Positions 10,210 through 20,386 of a stretch of DNA of 64,000 nt are shown here, piece by piece. This DNA comes from Klebsiella africana (GTDB lineage: Bacteria; Pseudomonadota; Gammaproteobacteria; Enterobacterales; Enterobacteriaceae). The DNA is taken from the NCBI RefSeq assembly GCF_020526085.1, contig NZ_CP084874.1, forward strand, positions 1,302,001-1,366,000. The letters are read 5' to 3'. The notes beneath the pieces were generated by a model that searched no databases, was not told the origin of the DNA, and saw nothing but the letters and a program-made list of their open reading frames with translations. Position 1 is the stretch's first letter. Each line of letters begins with the position of its first letter. A program made the position numbers and the translations under genes.

Positions 10210-12534
10210 ATGCGCGTATTGCCTCGGGTAAAACGCCGCTGGCGCGGGCTGGCGGCGTTTATTTTTCTGCTGTGGCTGGCGGTACAGGCCGCCGATCGCC
10301 TGTGGCCGCTGCCGCTGCAGGACGTCACGCCTGCCCGGGTGGTGGTGGCGGAAGACGGCACGCCGCTCTGGCGCTTTGCCGATGCGCAGGGCGTATGGCG
10401 TTATCCGGTAACTCTCGCCGACGTGTCGCCGCGCTATCTGCAGGCGCTCATCCAGTATGAAGACCGCTGGTTCTGGAGACATCCAGGGGTCAATCCCTTC
10501 GCGGTGCTGCGCGCCGCCTGGCAGGATCTCACTTCCGGGCGAGTAATCTCGGGCGGCAGCACGCTCACCATGCAGGTCGCGCGTCTGCTCGACCCTCATC
10601 CGCGCACCTTCGGCGGCAAGCTACGCCAGCTATGGCGCGCGCTGCAGCTGGAGTGGCATCTGTCAAAAAACGACATTCTTACCCTCTATCTGAACCGCGC
10701 GCCGTTTGGCGGCACCCTGCAGGGCATCGGCGCAGCCAGCTGGGCCTATCTCGGTAAGCCGCCTGCCAGGCTTAGCTACGGCGAGGCGGCGCTGCTGGCG
10801 GTGCTGCCCCAGGCGCCCAGTCGTTTACGTCCGGACCGCTGGCCGCAGCGGGCCCAGGCGGCGCGTGATAAAGTGCTTGCGCGCATGGTCAGTCAGGGCG
10901 TCTGGCCTGAGCAGGCGGTAAAGGAAGCGATGGAGGAGCCAGTATGGCTGTTTCCACGACAGATGCCGCAGCTGGCGCCGCTTTTTTCACGCCGGGTGCT
11001 GACGAGCAGTCGTGATGAAAAGGTGGTGACGACTCTGGATGCCGGGCTCCAGCGGCAACTGGAAGATCTGGCGCTGAACTGGAAATCGCGCCTGCCGCCG
11101 CGCAGTTCGCTGGCGATGGTCGTCGTCGACCACACAGATATGAAAGTTCGCGGCTGGGTGGGCTCGGCGGATATCACCGACGACAGCCGCTTTGGCCATA
11201 TTGATATGGTCTCGGCGGTACGCTCGCCGGGGTCGGTGCTGAAACCCTTTATCTACGCGATGGCGATGGATGAGGGGCTGATTCACCCGGCATCGCTATT
11301 ACAGGATGTACCGCGGCGCTTTAGCGATTATCGCCCCGGCAATTTCGACAGCGGGTTTCACGGCCCGGTGAGCGCCAGCGAGGCTTTGGTGCGGTCGCTG
11401 AATCTGCCGGCGGTGCAGGTGCTTGAAGCCTACGGGCCCAAACGTTTCGCAGCGAATTTACGCAATGCCGGGTTGCCCCTGACGTTGCCCGCTGGCGCTG
11501 AGCCGAATCTGTCGCTGATTCTCGGCGGCGCCGGGGCGCGACTGGAAGACATCGTGGCGGTGTACAGCGCCTTCGCCCGCCATGGCAAGGCGGCGCGGCT
11601 GCGCCTGAAACCGGGCGATCCACTGAACGAGCGCGCACTGATGTCGCCGGGGGCGGCGTGGATCGTTCGGCGCATCCTGGCCGGCGAAGCGCAGCCGGTT
11701 CCCGATGCCTCGCTGCCGCAGGTGGTCCCGCTGGCGTGGAAGACCGGCACCAGCTACGGCTATCGCGACGCGTGGGCGGTGGGCCTTAATGCGCGTTATC
11801 TGATAGGCATCTGGACCGGGCGTCCGGACGGTACGCCGGTGGTGGGGCAGTTTGGTTTCGCCAGCGCCGTGCCGCTACTCAACCAGGTCAATAATCTGCT
11901 GCTGGCCCGCCCGGCGATGAGCCGCGGCGGGCTGCCGATCGATCCTCGCCCGCAAACGGTGAGCCGTGGGACTATTTGCTGGCCAGGCGGGCAGGATCTA
12001 CCGGCCGGTGACAGCAACTGCCGCCGACGCTTAGCCAGCTGGCTGCTCGATGCCAGCCAGCCGCCGACTCTGCTGCTGCCGGGACAGGAAGGTGTGCGCG
12101 GGATCCGCTTCCCGGTGTGGCGCAATGAACAAGGTGAACGGGTGGCGGCGGATTGTCCCGGGGCGCGCGAAAGTGTGGTTGAGGTCTGGCCGCTGCCGCT
12201 GGATCCCTGGCTACCGCAGGGGGAACGTCGCTCCGTGCGTCTGGGTCCGGCATCGAAAGCATGCCCGCCGTTACAGACTCAGGATGCCGCGCCGCTGGTG
12301 CTCTCTGGCATCCGTGAAGGCGCGGTGATAAAACGTCTCCCGGGCGAGGCGCGGGTGATGTTGTCGCTACAAACCAGCGGTGGGGAAGGGCGGCGCTGGT
12401 GGTTTCTCAACGGTGAACCGATAGAGGCCGCTGGCGTAAGAACCACACTCACCCTGGATAAGCCCGGCGAGTGGCAGCTGGTGGTCATGGATGAGGCGGG
12501 GCAAACGGCGGCCGCCAGCTTTACCCTGCAATAA
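10210..12534 (+). CDS. pbpC: Penicillin-binding protein 1C
   Basis: A 774-residue bifunctional-type class A penicillin-binding protein. It has an N-terminal membrane anchor ([14 protein letters not shown]), a GT51 transglycosylase domain with [13 protein letters not shown], a transpeptidase domain with the serine motif SPGSVLKPF and the later [10 protein letters not shown] motif, and the C-terminal domain typical of PBP1C. The ATG follows the yfhM TAA with no gap, so translation is probably coupled. The pairing with yfhM is conserved in many proteobacteria and suggests wall repair after a breach in which the macroglobulin inhibits incoming proteases. Confidence 0.96.
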
Positions 12535-12608
12535 CCAGGGTAAATTTGTTGTTGGCGGTTTGTGTTTTCAATACTCATCTTATTTTAACAAAATGTTACC
12601 TTCATCCG

Positions 12609-12637
12609 TAGGCAGGGGCGGGGATGCTCATTATAAT
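12609..12637 (+). promoter_or_regulatory. Predicted ndk promoter
   Basis: A perfect TATAAT lies at 12632-12637, with TAGGCA (4 of 6 matches) 17 bp upstream at 12609-12614. It is 58 bp before the ndk start, and no other strong hexamer pair is visible in the pbpC-ndk gap. Confidence 0.5.
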
Positions 12638-12694
12638 GCGCGCCAGGCCATACGATCGTATGTGCAACAACAGAACATTAAATTAGAGGTAATC

Positions 12695-13126
12695 ATGGCT
12701 ATTGAACGTACTTTTTCCATCATCAAACCAAACGCGGTGGCAAAAAACGTTATTGGCAGCATCTTTTCCCGCTTTGAAGCTGCAGGGTTCAAAATCGTCG
12801 GCACCAAAATGCTGCACCTGACCGTTGAACAGGCTCGTGGTTTCTATGCTGAGCACGAAGGACGCCCGTTCTTCGACGGTCTGGTTGAGTTCATGACCTC
12901 CGGCCCGATCGTGGTTTCCGTTCTGGAAGGCGAAAATGCGGTACAGCGTCACCGTGACCTGCTGGGCGCCACCAACCCGGCAAACGCCCTGGCGGGTACC
13001 CTGCGCGCTGACTACGCTGACAGCTTCACCGAGAACGGCACTCACGGTTCCGACTCTGTAGAATCCGCTGCCCGCGAAATCGCGTTCTTCTTTGCTGAAG
13101 GCGAGGTTTGCCCGCGCACTCGCTAA
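12695..13126 (+). CDS. ndk: Nucleoside diphosphate kinase
   Basis: A 143-residue cytosolic enzyme that transfers the gamma-phosphate of ATP to nucleoside diphosphates through a phosphohistidine. The N-terminus [14 protein letters not shown] and the active-site stretch NGTHGSDS, with the catalytic His near residue 117, are diagnostic. The open frame extends upstream to 12491, but the start at 12695 has TTAGAGGT just upstream and gives the usual length of 143. The stop codon falls at the left edge of an ERIC element. Confidence 0.97.
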
Positions 13127-13254
13127 TCTCCTGCGTCTTTCACGCCACAGCATTGTTGGCTTCCTTCGCGCACCCCGGTCACATAGTTATCTATGCTCCC
13201 GGGGATGTGCGAACTCGCCGCCTCGCTGTGACCTGAAATACTGTGGAGATGATA
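13124..13254. repeat. ERIC: ERIC (IRU) element after ndk
   Basis: About 127-131 bp similar to the enterobacterial repetitive intergenic consensus. The central parts CGCACCCCGGTCAC and GCTCCCGGGGATG correspond to the conserved ERIC core used for ERIC typing. The ends TAATCTCC and GGAGATGATA are imperfect inverted repeats. The left end overlaps the ndk TAA stop codon. A more typical copy of the family lies at 61217-61343. Confidence 0.8.
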
Positions 13255-13388
13255 ACCTCGTCTTTTCGACCGTCGCGGCGTTGGCCTGACAATCGAAAAG
13301 CCTTAGAGGATTGAGCAGTCAGTTACAGATTTTTTATCATTGCTTTGTGCAAACGTGGCAATGATGCGCCAGAATTTGTAGAATATAG

Positions 13389-13430
13389 CGCCCCTGGACG
13401 AGCAGTCGCTCTCCGGGGCGTTTCTTTTTC
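13389..13430 (+). terminator. Strong hairpin with T-rich tail in the rlmN leader
   Basis: CGCCCC (13389) pairs with GGGGCG (ending 13420), enclosing an inner GAGC/GCTC stem, and is followed by TTTCTTTTTC. It looks like an intrinsic terminator for ndk. It ends only about 47 bp before the rlmN start, so attenuation of rlmN is possible. The rest of the 350-bp ndk-rlmN gap is the ERIC element and AT-rich sequence containing a TAGAAT hexamer. Confidence 0.55.
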
Positions 13431-13476
13431 AACCCACCTGGGGCCATAACGTGTAATAACGAGGCCGGAAAACATT

Positions 13477-14643
13477 ATGTCTGAACAAATTGTCACGCCT
13501 GATACCGCCGCTCTGACGGTGCCGAACAAAGATGCCAAAATCAACCTGCTGGATTTAAACCGTCAGCAGATGCGCGAGTTTTTCAAAAACATGGGCGAGA
13601 AGCCTTTCCGCGCCGATCAGGTGATGAAATGGATGTATCACTACTGCTGCGACGACTTTGATGAAATGACCGACATCAACAAAGTCCTGCGCAGTAAACT
13701 GAAAGAAGTGGCGGAGATCCGCGCCCCGGAAGTGGTTGAAGAGCAACGCTCAACCGACGGGACCATCAAATGGGCGATTGCCGTTGGCGATCAGCGCGTC
13801 GAGACCGTCTATATCCCGGAAGAAGACCGCGCCACCCTGTGCGTCTCCTCCCAGGTTGGCTGTGCGCTGGAGTGCAAATTCTGCTCTACCGCCCAGCAGG
13901 GCTTTAACCGCAACCTGCGGGTATCCGAAATTATCGGCCAGGTCTGGCGCGCGGCGAAAATCGTCGGCGCGGTGAAGACCACCGGCGTGCGTCCCATTAC
14001 CAACGTAGTAATGATGGGCATGGGCGAGCCGCTGCTGAACCTCAACAACGTCGTTCCGGCGATGGAAATCATGCTCGACGATTTCGGCTTTGGCCTTTCC
14101 AAGCGTCGTGTGACCTTGTCTACCTCCGGCGTGGTGCCGGCGCTGGATAAGCTCGGCGATATGATCGACGTCGCGCTGGCGATCTCTCTGCACGCGCCGA
14201 ACGACACCATTCGTGACGAAATCGTTCCGATCAATAAAAAGTACAACATCGAGACCTTCCTTAACTCGGTGCGCGGCTATATTTCGAAGTCCAACGCCAA
14301 CCAGGGCCGGGTGACCATCGAGTACGTCATGCTGGATCACGTCAACGACGGCACCGAGCATGCCCATGAACTGGCGGCGCTGCTGAAAGATACGCCGTGC
14401 AAGATCAACCTGATCCCATGGAACCCGTTCCCGGGCGCGCCGTATGGTCGCAGCTCCAACAGCCGCATCGACCGTTTCTCCAAAGTCCTGATGGAGTACG
14501 GCTTTACCACCATCGTGCGTAAAACGCGCGGCGACGATATCGATGCCGCCTGCGGCCAGCTGGCGGGCGACGTTATTGACCGGACCAAGCGTACGCTGCG
14601 TAAGCGGATGCAGGGCGAAGCGATTGACGTAAAAGCGGTCTGA
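13477..14643 (+). CDS. rlmN: Dual-specificity rRNA/tRNA (adenine-C2) methyltransferase RlmN
   Basis: A 388-residue radical SAM enzyme that methylates C2 of A2503 in 23S rRNA and of A37 in some tRNAs. The [4Fe-4S] motif CALECKFC provides Cys129, Cys133 and Cys136. The second catalytic cysteine lies near the C-terminus in [12 protein letters not shown]. The protein is slightly longer than the E. coli one (384) because of extra residues after MSEQIVTP. It is the first gene of the rlmN-rodZ-ispG-hisS-yfgM-bamB series on one strand. Confidence 0.97.
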   Translation: MSEQIVTPDTAALTVPNKDAKINLLDLNRQQMREFFKNMGEKPFRADQVMKWMYHYCCDDFDEMTDINKVLRSKLKEVAEIRAPEVVEEQRSTDGTIKWAIAVGDQRVETVYIPEEDRATLCVSSQVGCALECKFCSTAQQGFNRNLRVSEIIGQVWRAAKIVGAVKTTGVRPITNVVMMGMGEPLLNLNNVVPAMEIMLDDFGFGLSKRRVTLSTSGVVPALDKLGDMIDVALAISLHAPNDTIRDEIVPINKKYNIETFLNSVRGYISKSNANQGRVTIEYVMLDHVNDGTEHAHELAALLKDTPCKINLIPWNPFPGAPYGRSSNSRIDRFSKVLMEYGFTTIVRKTRGDDIDAACGQLAGDVIDRTKRTLRKRMQGEAIDVKAV

Positions 14644-14649
14644 CAAATG

Positions 14650-14681
14650 ATGACCCGTGCAAAGCAGGTGGCACGGGTCAT
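14650..14681. other. Perfect 11-bp inverted repeat after rlmN
   Basis: ATGACCCGTGC and GCACGGGTCAT are separated by ten bases, seven bases after the rlmN stop. There is no T tract, so it may be an mRNA-stabilising or Rho-linked structure rather than an intrinsic terminator. The remaining 240 bp up to rodZ are AT-rich leader; no gene is seen there. Confidence 0.6.
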
Positions 14682-14919
14682 ATTTATGGCCAATAGCCAG
14701 GCGAAATACGCTGATTCGGTTAATAATTACGGTGCGTTTTTGTCGACTTTGAGGCAGTATGTAGCGGCACAACAACCGCTTAGCATTCAATTTTGATTCG
14801 TCTCTGTGATCGCGCGGCTGACAGTCCTATACTGTGAGGCTGACGTAGCACAGATGTCTCGCGGCGCCGGCTTTTTCCCGCGCTGAACTTTAAATTTCAC
14901 GTACCAGTAGTTGTAGCGA

Positions 14920-15915
14920 ATGAATACTGAAGCCACTCAAGATCATCAAGAAGCAAACACCACGGGCGCGCGTCTGCGTCATGCCCGCGAACAGCTCGGA
15001 CTTAGCCAGCAAGCGGTGGCAGAACGCTTATGCCTGAAGGTGTCCACGGTTCGTGATATTGAAGACGATAAGGCTCCCGCCGACCTCGCCTCAACCTTTC
15101 TGCGCGGTTACATCCGCTCCTACGCTCGCCTCGTACATATCCCTGAAGACGAGCTGCTGCCGATGATGGCCAAGCAGGCGCCTATTCGCGCGGCGAAAGT
15201 CGCGCCAATGCAGAGTTTCTCTTTAGGCAAGCGCCGCAAAAAGCGCGACGGCTGGCTGATGAGCTTCACCTGGCTGGTGCTGTTTGTGGTTATCGGTCTG
15301 AGCGGCGCCTGGTGGTGGCAAGACCATAAGGCGCAGCAGGAAGAGATTTCGACCATGGCCGATCAGTCTTCCGCTGAGCTGAACGGCGGCGACGCCAACA
15401 GCCAGAACGTGCCGCTGGATACCAGCGCCCCTGCAGCCCCGACCGCCGATAGCGCCGCGAACAGCGCGCCAACCGATACCGCCAGCGCACCGACCACCAG
15501 CGCGCCGGCCCAGACGCCAGCGGATAATAACGCTGTCGTGGCGCCTTCCCAGGCCAATGTCGATACCGCGGGGACGACGCCGGCAGCTCCGGCTACCACC
15601 CCAGCCTCGCCGTTGCCGACCGATCAGGCGAACGTCACGACTCCGGCGGCGTCGGCGCAGGATCTGGTGATGAACTTTTCCGCCGACTGCTGGCTGGAAG
15701 TGAGCGATGCCACCGGTAAAAAACTGTTCAGCGGCCTGCAGCGTAAAGGCGGGAACCTGAACCTGAGCGGTCAGGCGCCATATAAGCTGAAAATTGGCGC
15801 CCCGGCTGCGGTACAGATCCAGTATCTTGGCAAGCCTGTCGATTTGAGTCGTTTTATCAGAACTAACCAGGTTGCGCGTCTGACCCTTAATGCCGAATCA
15901 TCACCGGCGCAGTAA
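14920..15915 (+). CDS. rodZ: Cytoskeletal protein RodZ
   Basis: A 331-residue inner-membrane protein that links MreB filaments to the elongasome and helps maintain rod shape. An N-terminal helix-turn-helix of the Cro/XRE type ([19 protein letters not shown], residues about 20-85) binds MreB. A single membrane span (about 112-132, [19 protein letters not shown]) follows a basic KRRKK stretch. A long Ala/Pro/Thr-rich periplasmic linker leads to a C-terminal beta domain ([14 protein letters not shown] onward). No strong ribosome site precedes the ATG. Confidence 0.96.
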   Translation: MNTEATQDHQEANTTGARLRHAREQLGLSQQAVAERLCLKVSTVRDIEDDKAPADLASTFLRGYIRSYARLVHIPEDELLPMMAKQAPIRAAKVAPMQSFSLGKRRKKRDGWLMSFTWLVLFVVIGLSGAWWWQDHKAQQEEISTMADQSSAELNGGDANSQNVPLDTSAPAAPTADSAANSAPTDTASAPTTSAPAQTPADNNAVVAPSQANVDTAGTTPAAPATTPASPLPTDQANVTTPAASAQDLVMNFSADCWLEVSDATGKKLFSGLQRKGGNLNLSGQAPYKLKIGAPAAVQIQYLGKPVDLSRFIRTNQVARLTLNAESSPAQ

Positions 15916-15941
15916 CAGACGGGTAACGCGGGAGATTTTTC

Positions 15942-17063
15942 ATGCATAACCAGGCTCCGATTCAACGTAGAAAATCTAAACGTATTTACGTTGGTAATGT
16001 GCCAATTGGCGATGGGGCTCCCATCGCCGTCCAGTCAATGACCAATACGCGCACCACCGATGTGGCGGCAACGGTAAATCAAATCAAAGCGTTAGAGCGC
16101 GTGGGCGCGGACATTGTCCGTGTCTCTGTTCCGACGATGGATGCCGCCGAGGCGTTCAAACTGATCAAACAGCAGGTTAACGTCCCGCTGGTCGCCGATA
16201 TCCACTTTGACTACCGTATTGCGCTGAAAGTGGCGGAATATGGCGTCGACTGCCTGCGTATCAACCCGGGCAATATCGGCAACGAAGAGCGCATCCGCAT
16301 GGTTGTAGATTGCGCGCGCGATAAAAACATCCCGATCCGCATCGGCGTCAACGCCGGATCGCTGGAAAAAGATCTGCAGGAAAAATACGGCGAGCCGACG
16401 CCGCAGGCGCTGCTCGAATCCGCTATGCGTCACGTCGATCATCTTGATCGTCTGAACTTCGATCAGTTTAAAGTCAGCGTTAAAGCCTCCGACGTTTTCC
16501 TGGCGGTGGAATCCTATCGTCTGCTGGCGAAACAGATCGATCAGCCGCTGCATCTCGGGATCACCGAAGCGGGTGGCGCACGCAGCGGCGCAGTGAAGTC
16601 CGCGATCGGCCTGGGCCTGCTGTTATCCGAGGGGATCGGCGATACGCTGCGCGTCTCGCTGGCGGCGGATCCGGTGGAAGAGATCAAGGTCGGCTTCGAT
16701 ATCCTCAAATCTCTGCGCATTCGTTCCCGCGGCATTAACTTTATCGCCTGCCCAACCTGTTCACGCCAGGAGTTTGACGTTATCGGAACGGTAAACGCCC
16801 TGGAGCAGCGTCTGGAAGATATCATCACTCCGATGGATGTTTCGATCATCGGTTGCGTGGTGAACGGCCCGGGCGAAGCGCTGGTTTCCACCCTCGGCGT
16901 GACCGGCGGCAACAAGAAAAGCGGCCTGTATGAAGACGGCGTGCGTAAAGATCGCCTGGATAACAACGACATGATCGACCAGCTGGAAGCGCGGATCCGC
17001 GCCAAAGCCTCGATGCTCGATGAAGCCCGTCGGATTGACGTTCAACAGGTTGAAGCAAAATAA
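15942..17063 (+). CDS. ispG: 4-hydroxy-3-methylbut-2-enyl diphosphate synthase
   Basis: A 373-residue iron-sulfur enzyme of the non-mevalonate (MEP) isoprenoid pathway that converts cyclic methylerythritol diphosphate to HMBPP. The TIM-barrel half is followed by the cluster-binding half with [11 protein letters not shown] and, further on, [12 protein letters not shown], which provide the three cysteines. It starts 26 bp after rodZ and is probably cotranscribed with it. Length equals the E. coli enzyme (372) within one residue. Confidence 0.97.
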   Translation: MHNQAPIQRRKSKRIYVGNVPIGDGAPIAVQSMTNTRTTDVAATVNQIKALERVGADIVRVSVPTMDAAEAFKLIKQQVNVPLVADIHFDYRIALKVAEYGVDCLRINPGNIGNEERIRMVVDCARDKNIPIRIGVNAGSLEKDLQEKYGEPTPQALLESAMRHVDHLDRLNFDQFKVSVKASDVFLAVESYRLLAKQIDQPLHLGITEAGGARSGAVKSAIGLGLLLSEGIGDTLRVSLAADPVEEIKVGFDILKSLRIRSRGINFIACPTCSRQEFDVIGTVNALEQRLEDIITPMDVSIIGCVVNGPGEALVSTLGVTGGNKKSGLYEDGVRKDRLDNNDMIDQLEARIRAKASMLDEARRIDVQQVEAK

Positions 17064-17069
17064 CGTGTT

Positions 17070-17133
17070 GGGAAGCGATACGCTTCCCGTGTATGATTGA
17101 ACCTGCGGGCGCGAGGCGCCGGGGTTCATTTTT
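17070..17133 (+). terminator. Two hairpins with T5 tract between ispG and hisS
   Basis: A perfect stem GGGAAGCG/CGCTTCCC (17070-17088) is followed by a longer hairpin. In the second, TGAACC (17098) pairs with GGTTCA (17123-17128) around an inner GGCGC/GCGCC stem, directly followed by TTTTT. The second is terminator-like and sits 21 bp before the hisS start, so it may attenuate readthrough or end the ispG transcript. Confidence 0.5.
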
Positions 17134-17154
17134 GTATATATAAAGAGAATAAAC

Positions 17155-18429
17155 GTGGCAAAGAACATTCAAGCCATCCGTGGCATGAACGATTATCTGC
17201 CGGGCGAAACCGCTCTCTGGCAGCGCATTGAAGGCTCACTGAAGCAGGTGCTCGGTAGCTACGGTTACAGCGAAATCCGTTTGCCGATTGTAGAGCAGAC
17301 CCCGTTATTCAAACGCGCGATCGGCGAAGTGACCGACGTGGTTGAAAAAGAGATGTATACCTTCGAAGACCGCAATGGCGATAGCCTGACGCTGCGTCCG
17401 GAAGGGACGGCGGGCTGCGTACGTGCCGGCATCGAACATGGTCTGCTGTACAATCAAGAACAGCGTCTGTGGTACGTCGGGCCGATGTTCCGTCACGAGC
17501 GTCCGCAGAAAGGCCGTTACCGCCAGTTCCATCAGATCGGCGCCGAAGTGTTTGGCCTGCAGGGCCCGGACATCGACGCGGAGCTGATTATGCTGACCGC
17601 GCGCTGGTGGCGCGAGCTGGGTATTGCCGATCACGTCAGCCTGGAGCTGAACTCCATCGGTTCGCTGGAGGCTCGTGCCAACTACCGCGACGCGCTGGTG
17701 GCATACCTGGAGCAGTTTACCGATAAGCTGGATGAAGACAGCAAACGCCGGATGTACACCAATCCGCTGCGGGTGCTGGACTCCAAGAACCCGGACGTAC
17801 AGGCGCTGCTGAACGAGGCGCCGGCGCTCGGCGATTACCTCGACGAAGAATCGAAAACCCACTTTGCCGGCCTGTGCGCACTGCTCGATGATGCCGGGAT
17901 CCGCTACACCGTCAACCAGCGTCTGGTACGCGGCCTCGACTACTATAACCGCACCGTATTCGAGTGGGTGACCACCAGCCTTGGTTCGCAGGGCACCGTC
18001 TGCGCCGGCGGCCGCTACGACGGTCTGGTTGAGCAGCTGGGCGGTCGTGCTACTCCAGGCGTAGGCTTTGCTATGGGGTTAGAGCGCCTTGTTTTACTGG
18101 TCCAGGCAGTGAATCCGGAATTTAAAGCCGATCCTGTTGTCGATATATACCTGGTAGCCTCCGGGACCGATACTCAGTCTGCTGCAATGCGTCTGGCTGA
18201 GCAGGTTCGCGATGCGCTGCCCGGCGTGAAGCTGATGACCAACCACGGCGGCGGCAACTTTAAGAAGCAGTTTGCCCGCGCCGATAAATGGGGCGCCCGT
18301 ATCGCCCTGGTGATTGGTGAGTCAGAGATCGCTGACGGAAACGTGGTAGTGAAGGATTTACGCTCAGGTGAGCAAACTACCGTAACGCAGGAGAGCGTTG
18401 CCGCGCATTTGCGCACACTTCTGGGTTAA
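17155..18429 (+). CDS. hisS: Histidyl-tRNA synthetase
   Basis: A 424-residue class II aminoacyl-tRNA synthetase that charges tRNA-His. Motif 2 ([16 protein letters not shown]), the histidine-specific motifs [15 protein letters not shown] and AGGRYDGL, and the C-terminal anticodon-binding domain are all readable. The start codon is GTG at 17155, giving [14 protein letters not shown], the family N-terminus; a GTG start is also used in E. coli. Two hairpins lie in the leader. Confidence 0.97.
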   Translation: MAKNIQAIRGMNDYLPGETALWQRIEGSLKQVLGSYGYSEIRLPIVEQTPLFKRAIGEVTDVVEKEMYTFEDRNGDSLTLRPEGTAGCVRAGIEHGLLYNQEQRLWYVGPMFRHERPQKGRYRQFHQIGAEVFGLQGPDIDAELIMLTARWWRELGIADHVSLELNSIGSLEARANYRDALVAYLEQFTDKLDEDSKRRMYTNPLRVLDSKNPDVQALLNEAPALGDYLDEESKTHFAGLCALLDDAGIRYTVNQRLVRGLDYYNRTVFEWVTTSLGSQGTVCAGGRYDGLVEQLGGRATPGVGFAMGLERLVLLVQAVNPEFKADPVVDIYLVASGTDTQSAAMRLAEQVRDALPGVKLMTNHGGGNFKKQFARADKWGARIALVIGESEIADGNVVVKDLRSGEQTTVTQESVAAHLRTLLG

Positions 18430-18463
18430 TCTCCCGGGAATTATTAGTCAGGAGAAGGACTGC

Positions 18464-19084
18464 GTGGAAACTTTTAACAACGAGAACGATCAGGTCGATG
18501 CGCTGAAGCGCTTCTTTGCCGAAAACGGCAAAGCGCTGGCGGTCGGGGTGATTTTAGGGATTGGCGCGCTGGTTGGCTGGCGCTACTGGACCTCCCATCA
18601 GCAGGATACCGCCAGAGACGCGTCGCTGGCTTACGAAAAGGCGACTTCCGCGCTGAAATCGAATACGCCAGAAGTGCTGTCAGGGGCAGAGAAATTCGCG
18701 GCTGACAATAAAAATACCTACGGCGCCTTCGCCTCTCTCGAGCTGGCACAGCATTTTGTTGAACAGAACGATCTGCCGAACGCTGAAAAGCAGCTGCAGC
18801 AGGGGCTGGCAGCCGCATCTGATGATAATCTGAAATCGGTTATCAGCATGCGTCTTGCCCGCGTTCAACTGCAGATGAAACAGGCTGATGCGGCGCTGAA
18901 AACCCTCGACAGCATCAAAGGTGAGGGCTGGACCGCCATTGTGGCCGATTTGCGCGGCGAAATTCTGTTGAGCAAAGGCGATAAGCAAGGGGCCCGTGCG
19001 GCGTGGGAAGCTGGCGTGAAAAGCGATGCTTCTCCTGCGCTCAGCGAAATGATGCGTATGAAAATGAATAATTTGTCCATCTGA
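18464..19084 (+). CDS. yfgM: YfgM, ancillary SecYEG/periplasmic chaperone-network protein
   Basis: A 206-residue inner-membrane protein with one N-terminal span (about 24-40, ALAVGVILGIGALVGWRYW) and a periplasmic TPR-like domain. The family associates with the SecYEG translocon and with PpiD and is thought to link translocation to periplasmic chaperones. The chosen GTG start at 18464 is preceded by AGGAGAAGG and yields the family N-terminus and length. The frame upstream to 18398 overlaps hisS and is not used. bamB follows after 10 bp. Confidence 0.93.
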   Translation: METFNNENDQVDALKRFFAENGKALAVGVILGIGALVGWRYWTSHQQDTARDASLAYEKATSALKSNTPEVLSGAEKFAADNKNTYGAFASLELAQHFVEQNDLPNAEKQLQQGLAAASDDNLKSVISMRLARVQLQMKQADAALKTLDSIKGEGWTAIVADLRGEILLSKGDKQGARAAWEAGVKSDASPALSEMMRMKMNNLSI

Positions 19085-19094
19085 GAGGGACTCG

Positions 19095-20273
19095 ATGCAA
19101 TTGCGTAAATTACTGTTGCCAGGGCTGCTTTCCGTTACCTTGCTGAGCGGGTGTTCGCTGTTTAATAGCGAAGAAGATGTGGTGAAAATGTCACCGCTGC
19201 CGACGGTAGAAAACCAGTTTACGCCGTCCACGTCCTGGAGCACCTCGGTTGGCGATGGTATCGGCGAATTTTACTCTAACCTTCATCCGGCCTTCGCCGA
19301 CGGCGTAGTGTATGCTGCTGACCGTAAAGGCACCGTCAAAGCGCTGAACGCCGATGACGGCAAAGAGGTGTGGTCGGTGAATCTGGCGGAGAAAGATGGC
19401 TGGTTCTCGCGCACGCCAGCGCTGCTTTCCGGCGGGGTGACCGTCTCTGGCGGCCATGTTTATATCGGCAGTGAGAAAGCGCAGCTGTATGCGCTGAATA
19501 CCAGCGATGGTACCGTGGCCTGGCAAACCCGCGTTGCTGGCGAGGCACTGTCGCGTCCGGTGGTGAGCGATGGCATGGTGCTGGTGCATACCAGTAACGG
19601 CCAGCTGCAGGCGTTGAATGAGACCGATGGGGCCGTGAAGTGGACCGTTAACCTCGATATGCCAGCGCTCTCCCTGCGCGGCGAGTCTGCGCCTGCGACC
19701 GCTTATGGTGCGGCGATCGTCGGCGGCGACAATGGCCGCGTCAGTGCAGTATTGATGCAGCAGGGGCAGATGATTTGGCAGCAACGTATTTCTACGGCCA
19801 CCGGCCCGACGGAAATTGACCGCCTGAACGACGTCGACACGACGCCGATCATCGTTAACGGTGTGGTTTATGCGCTGGCTTATAACGGTAACCTGACCGC
19901 GCTGGACCTGCGTAGCGGCCAGATTATGTGGAAACGCGAGCTGGGTTCGGTGAATGATTTCATCGTCGATGGTAACCGTATCTACCTGGTTGACCAGAAC
20001 GATCGCCTGCTGGCACTGACCACCGACGGCGGTGTAACCCTGTGGACGCAAAGCGATCTGCTGCACCGTTTGCTGACTGCGCCGGTGTTGTATAATGGCA
20101 ATCTGGTCGTCGGCGATAGCGAAGGCTACATGCACTGGGTGAATCCGGAAGATGGCCATTTTGTGGCGCAGCAGAAAGTGGACAGCTCCGGCTTCCTGAC
20201 CGATCCGGTGGTTGCCGATGGTCGACTGCTGATCCAGGCGAAAGACGGTACGCTGTACGCGATTACGCGTTAA
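19095..20273 (+). CDS. bamB: Outer membrane assembly factor BamB
   Basis: A 392-residue outer-membrane lipoprotein of the BAM complex that inserts beta-barrel proteins. The signal ends at LLSGC (Cys20), and the residue at +2 is Ser, consistent with transport to the outer membrane. The rest is an eight-bladed propeller of PQQ-like repeats, with repeated patterns such as GTVKALNADDGKEVW, AQLYALNTSDGTVAW and GNLTALDLRSGQIMW. It is 10 bp downstream of yfgM. Confidence 0.97.
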   Translation: MQLRKLLLPGLLSVTLLSGCSLFNSEEDVVKMSPLPTVENQFTPSTSWSTSVGDGIGEFYSNLHPAFADGVVYAADRKGTVKALNADDGKEVWSVNLAEKDGWFSRTPALLSGGVTVSGGHVYIGSEKAQLYALNTSDGTVAWQTRVAGEALSRPVVSDGMVLVHTSNGQLQALNETDGAVKWTVNLDMPALSLRGESAPATAYGAAIVGGDNGRVSAVLMQQGQMIWQQRISTATGPTEIDRLNDVDTTPIIVNGVVYALAYNGNLTALDLRSGQIMWKRELGSVNDFIVDGNRIYLVDQNDRLLALTTDGGVTLWTQSDLLHRLLTAPVLYNGNLVVGDSEGYMHWVNPEDGHFVAQQKVDSSGFLTDPVVADGRLLIQAKDGTLYAITR

Positions 20274-20297
20274 TTACCGCTGCCGTGAGTGATTAAG

Positions 20298-20338
20298 AAA
20301 CGGCCCCTGGCAGACAGGGGCCGTTTTGACTTTTTTAA
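20298..20338 (+). terminator. Intrinsic terminator after bamB
   Basis: A 12-bp perfect stem, AAACGGCCCCTG (20298-20309) with CAGGGGCCGTTT (20315-20326), is followed by a T-rich tract (TTGACTTTTTT). Confidence 0.85.
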
Positions 20339-20386
20339 AAACGTCGTTAAGACGATGTTGCTTAGTGATTGTATGAGGCATTTAAC

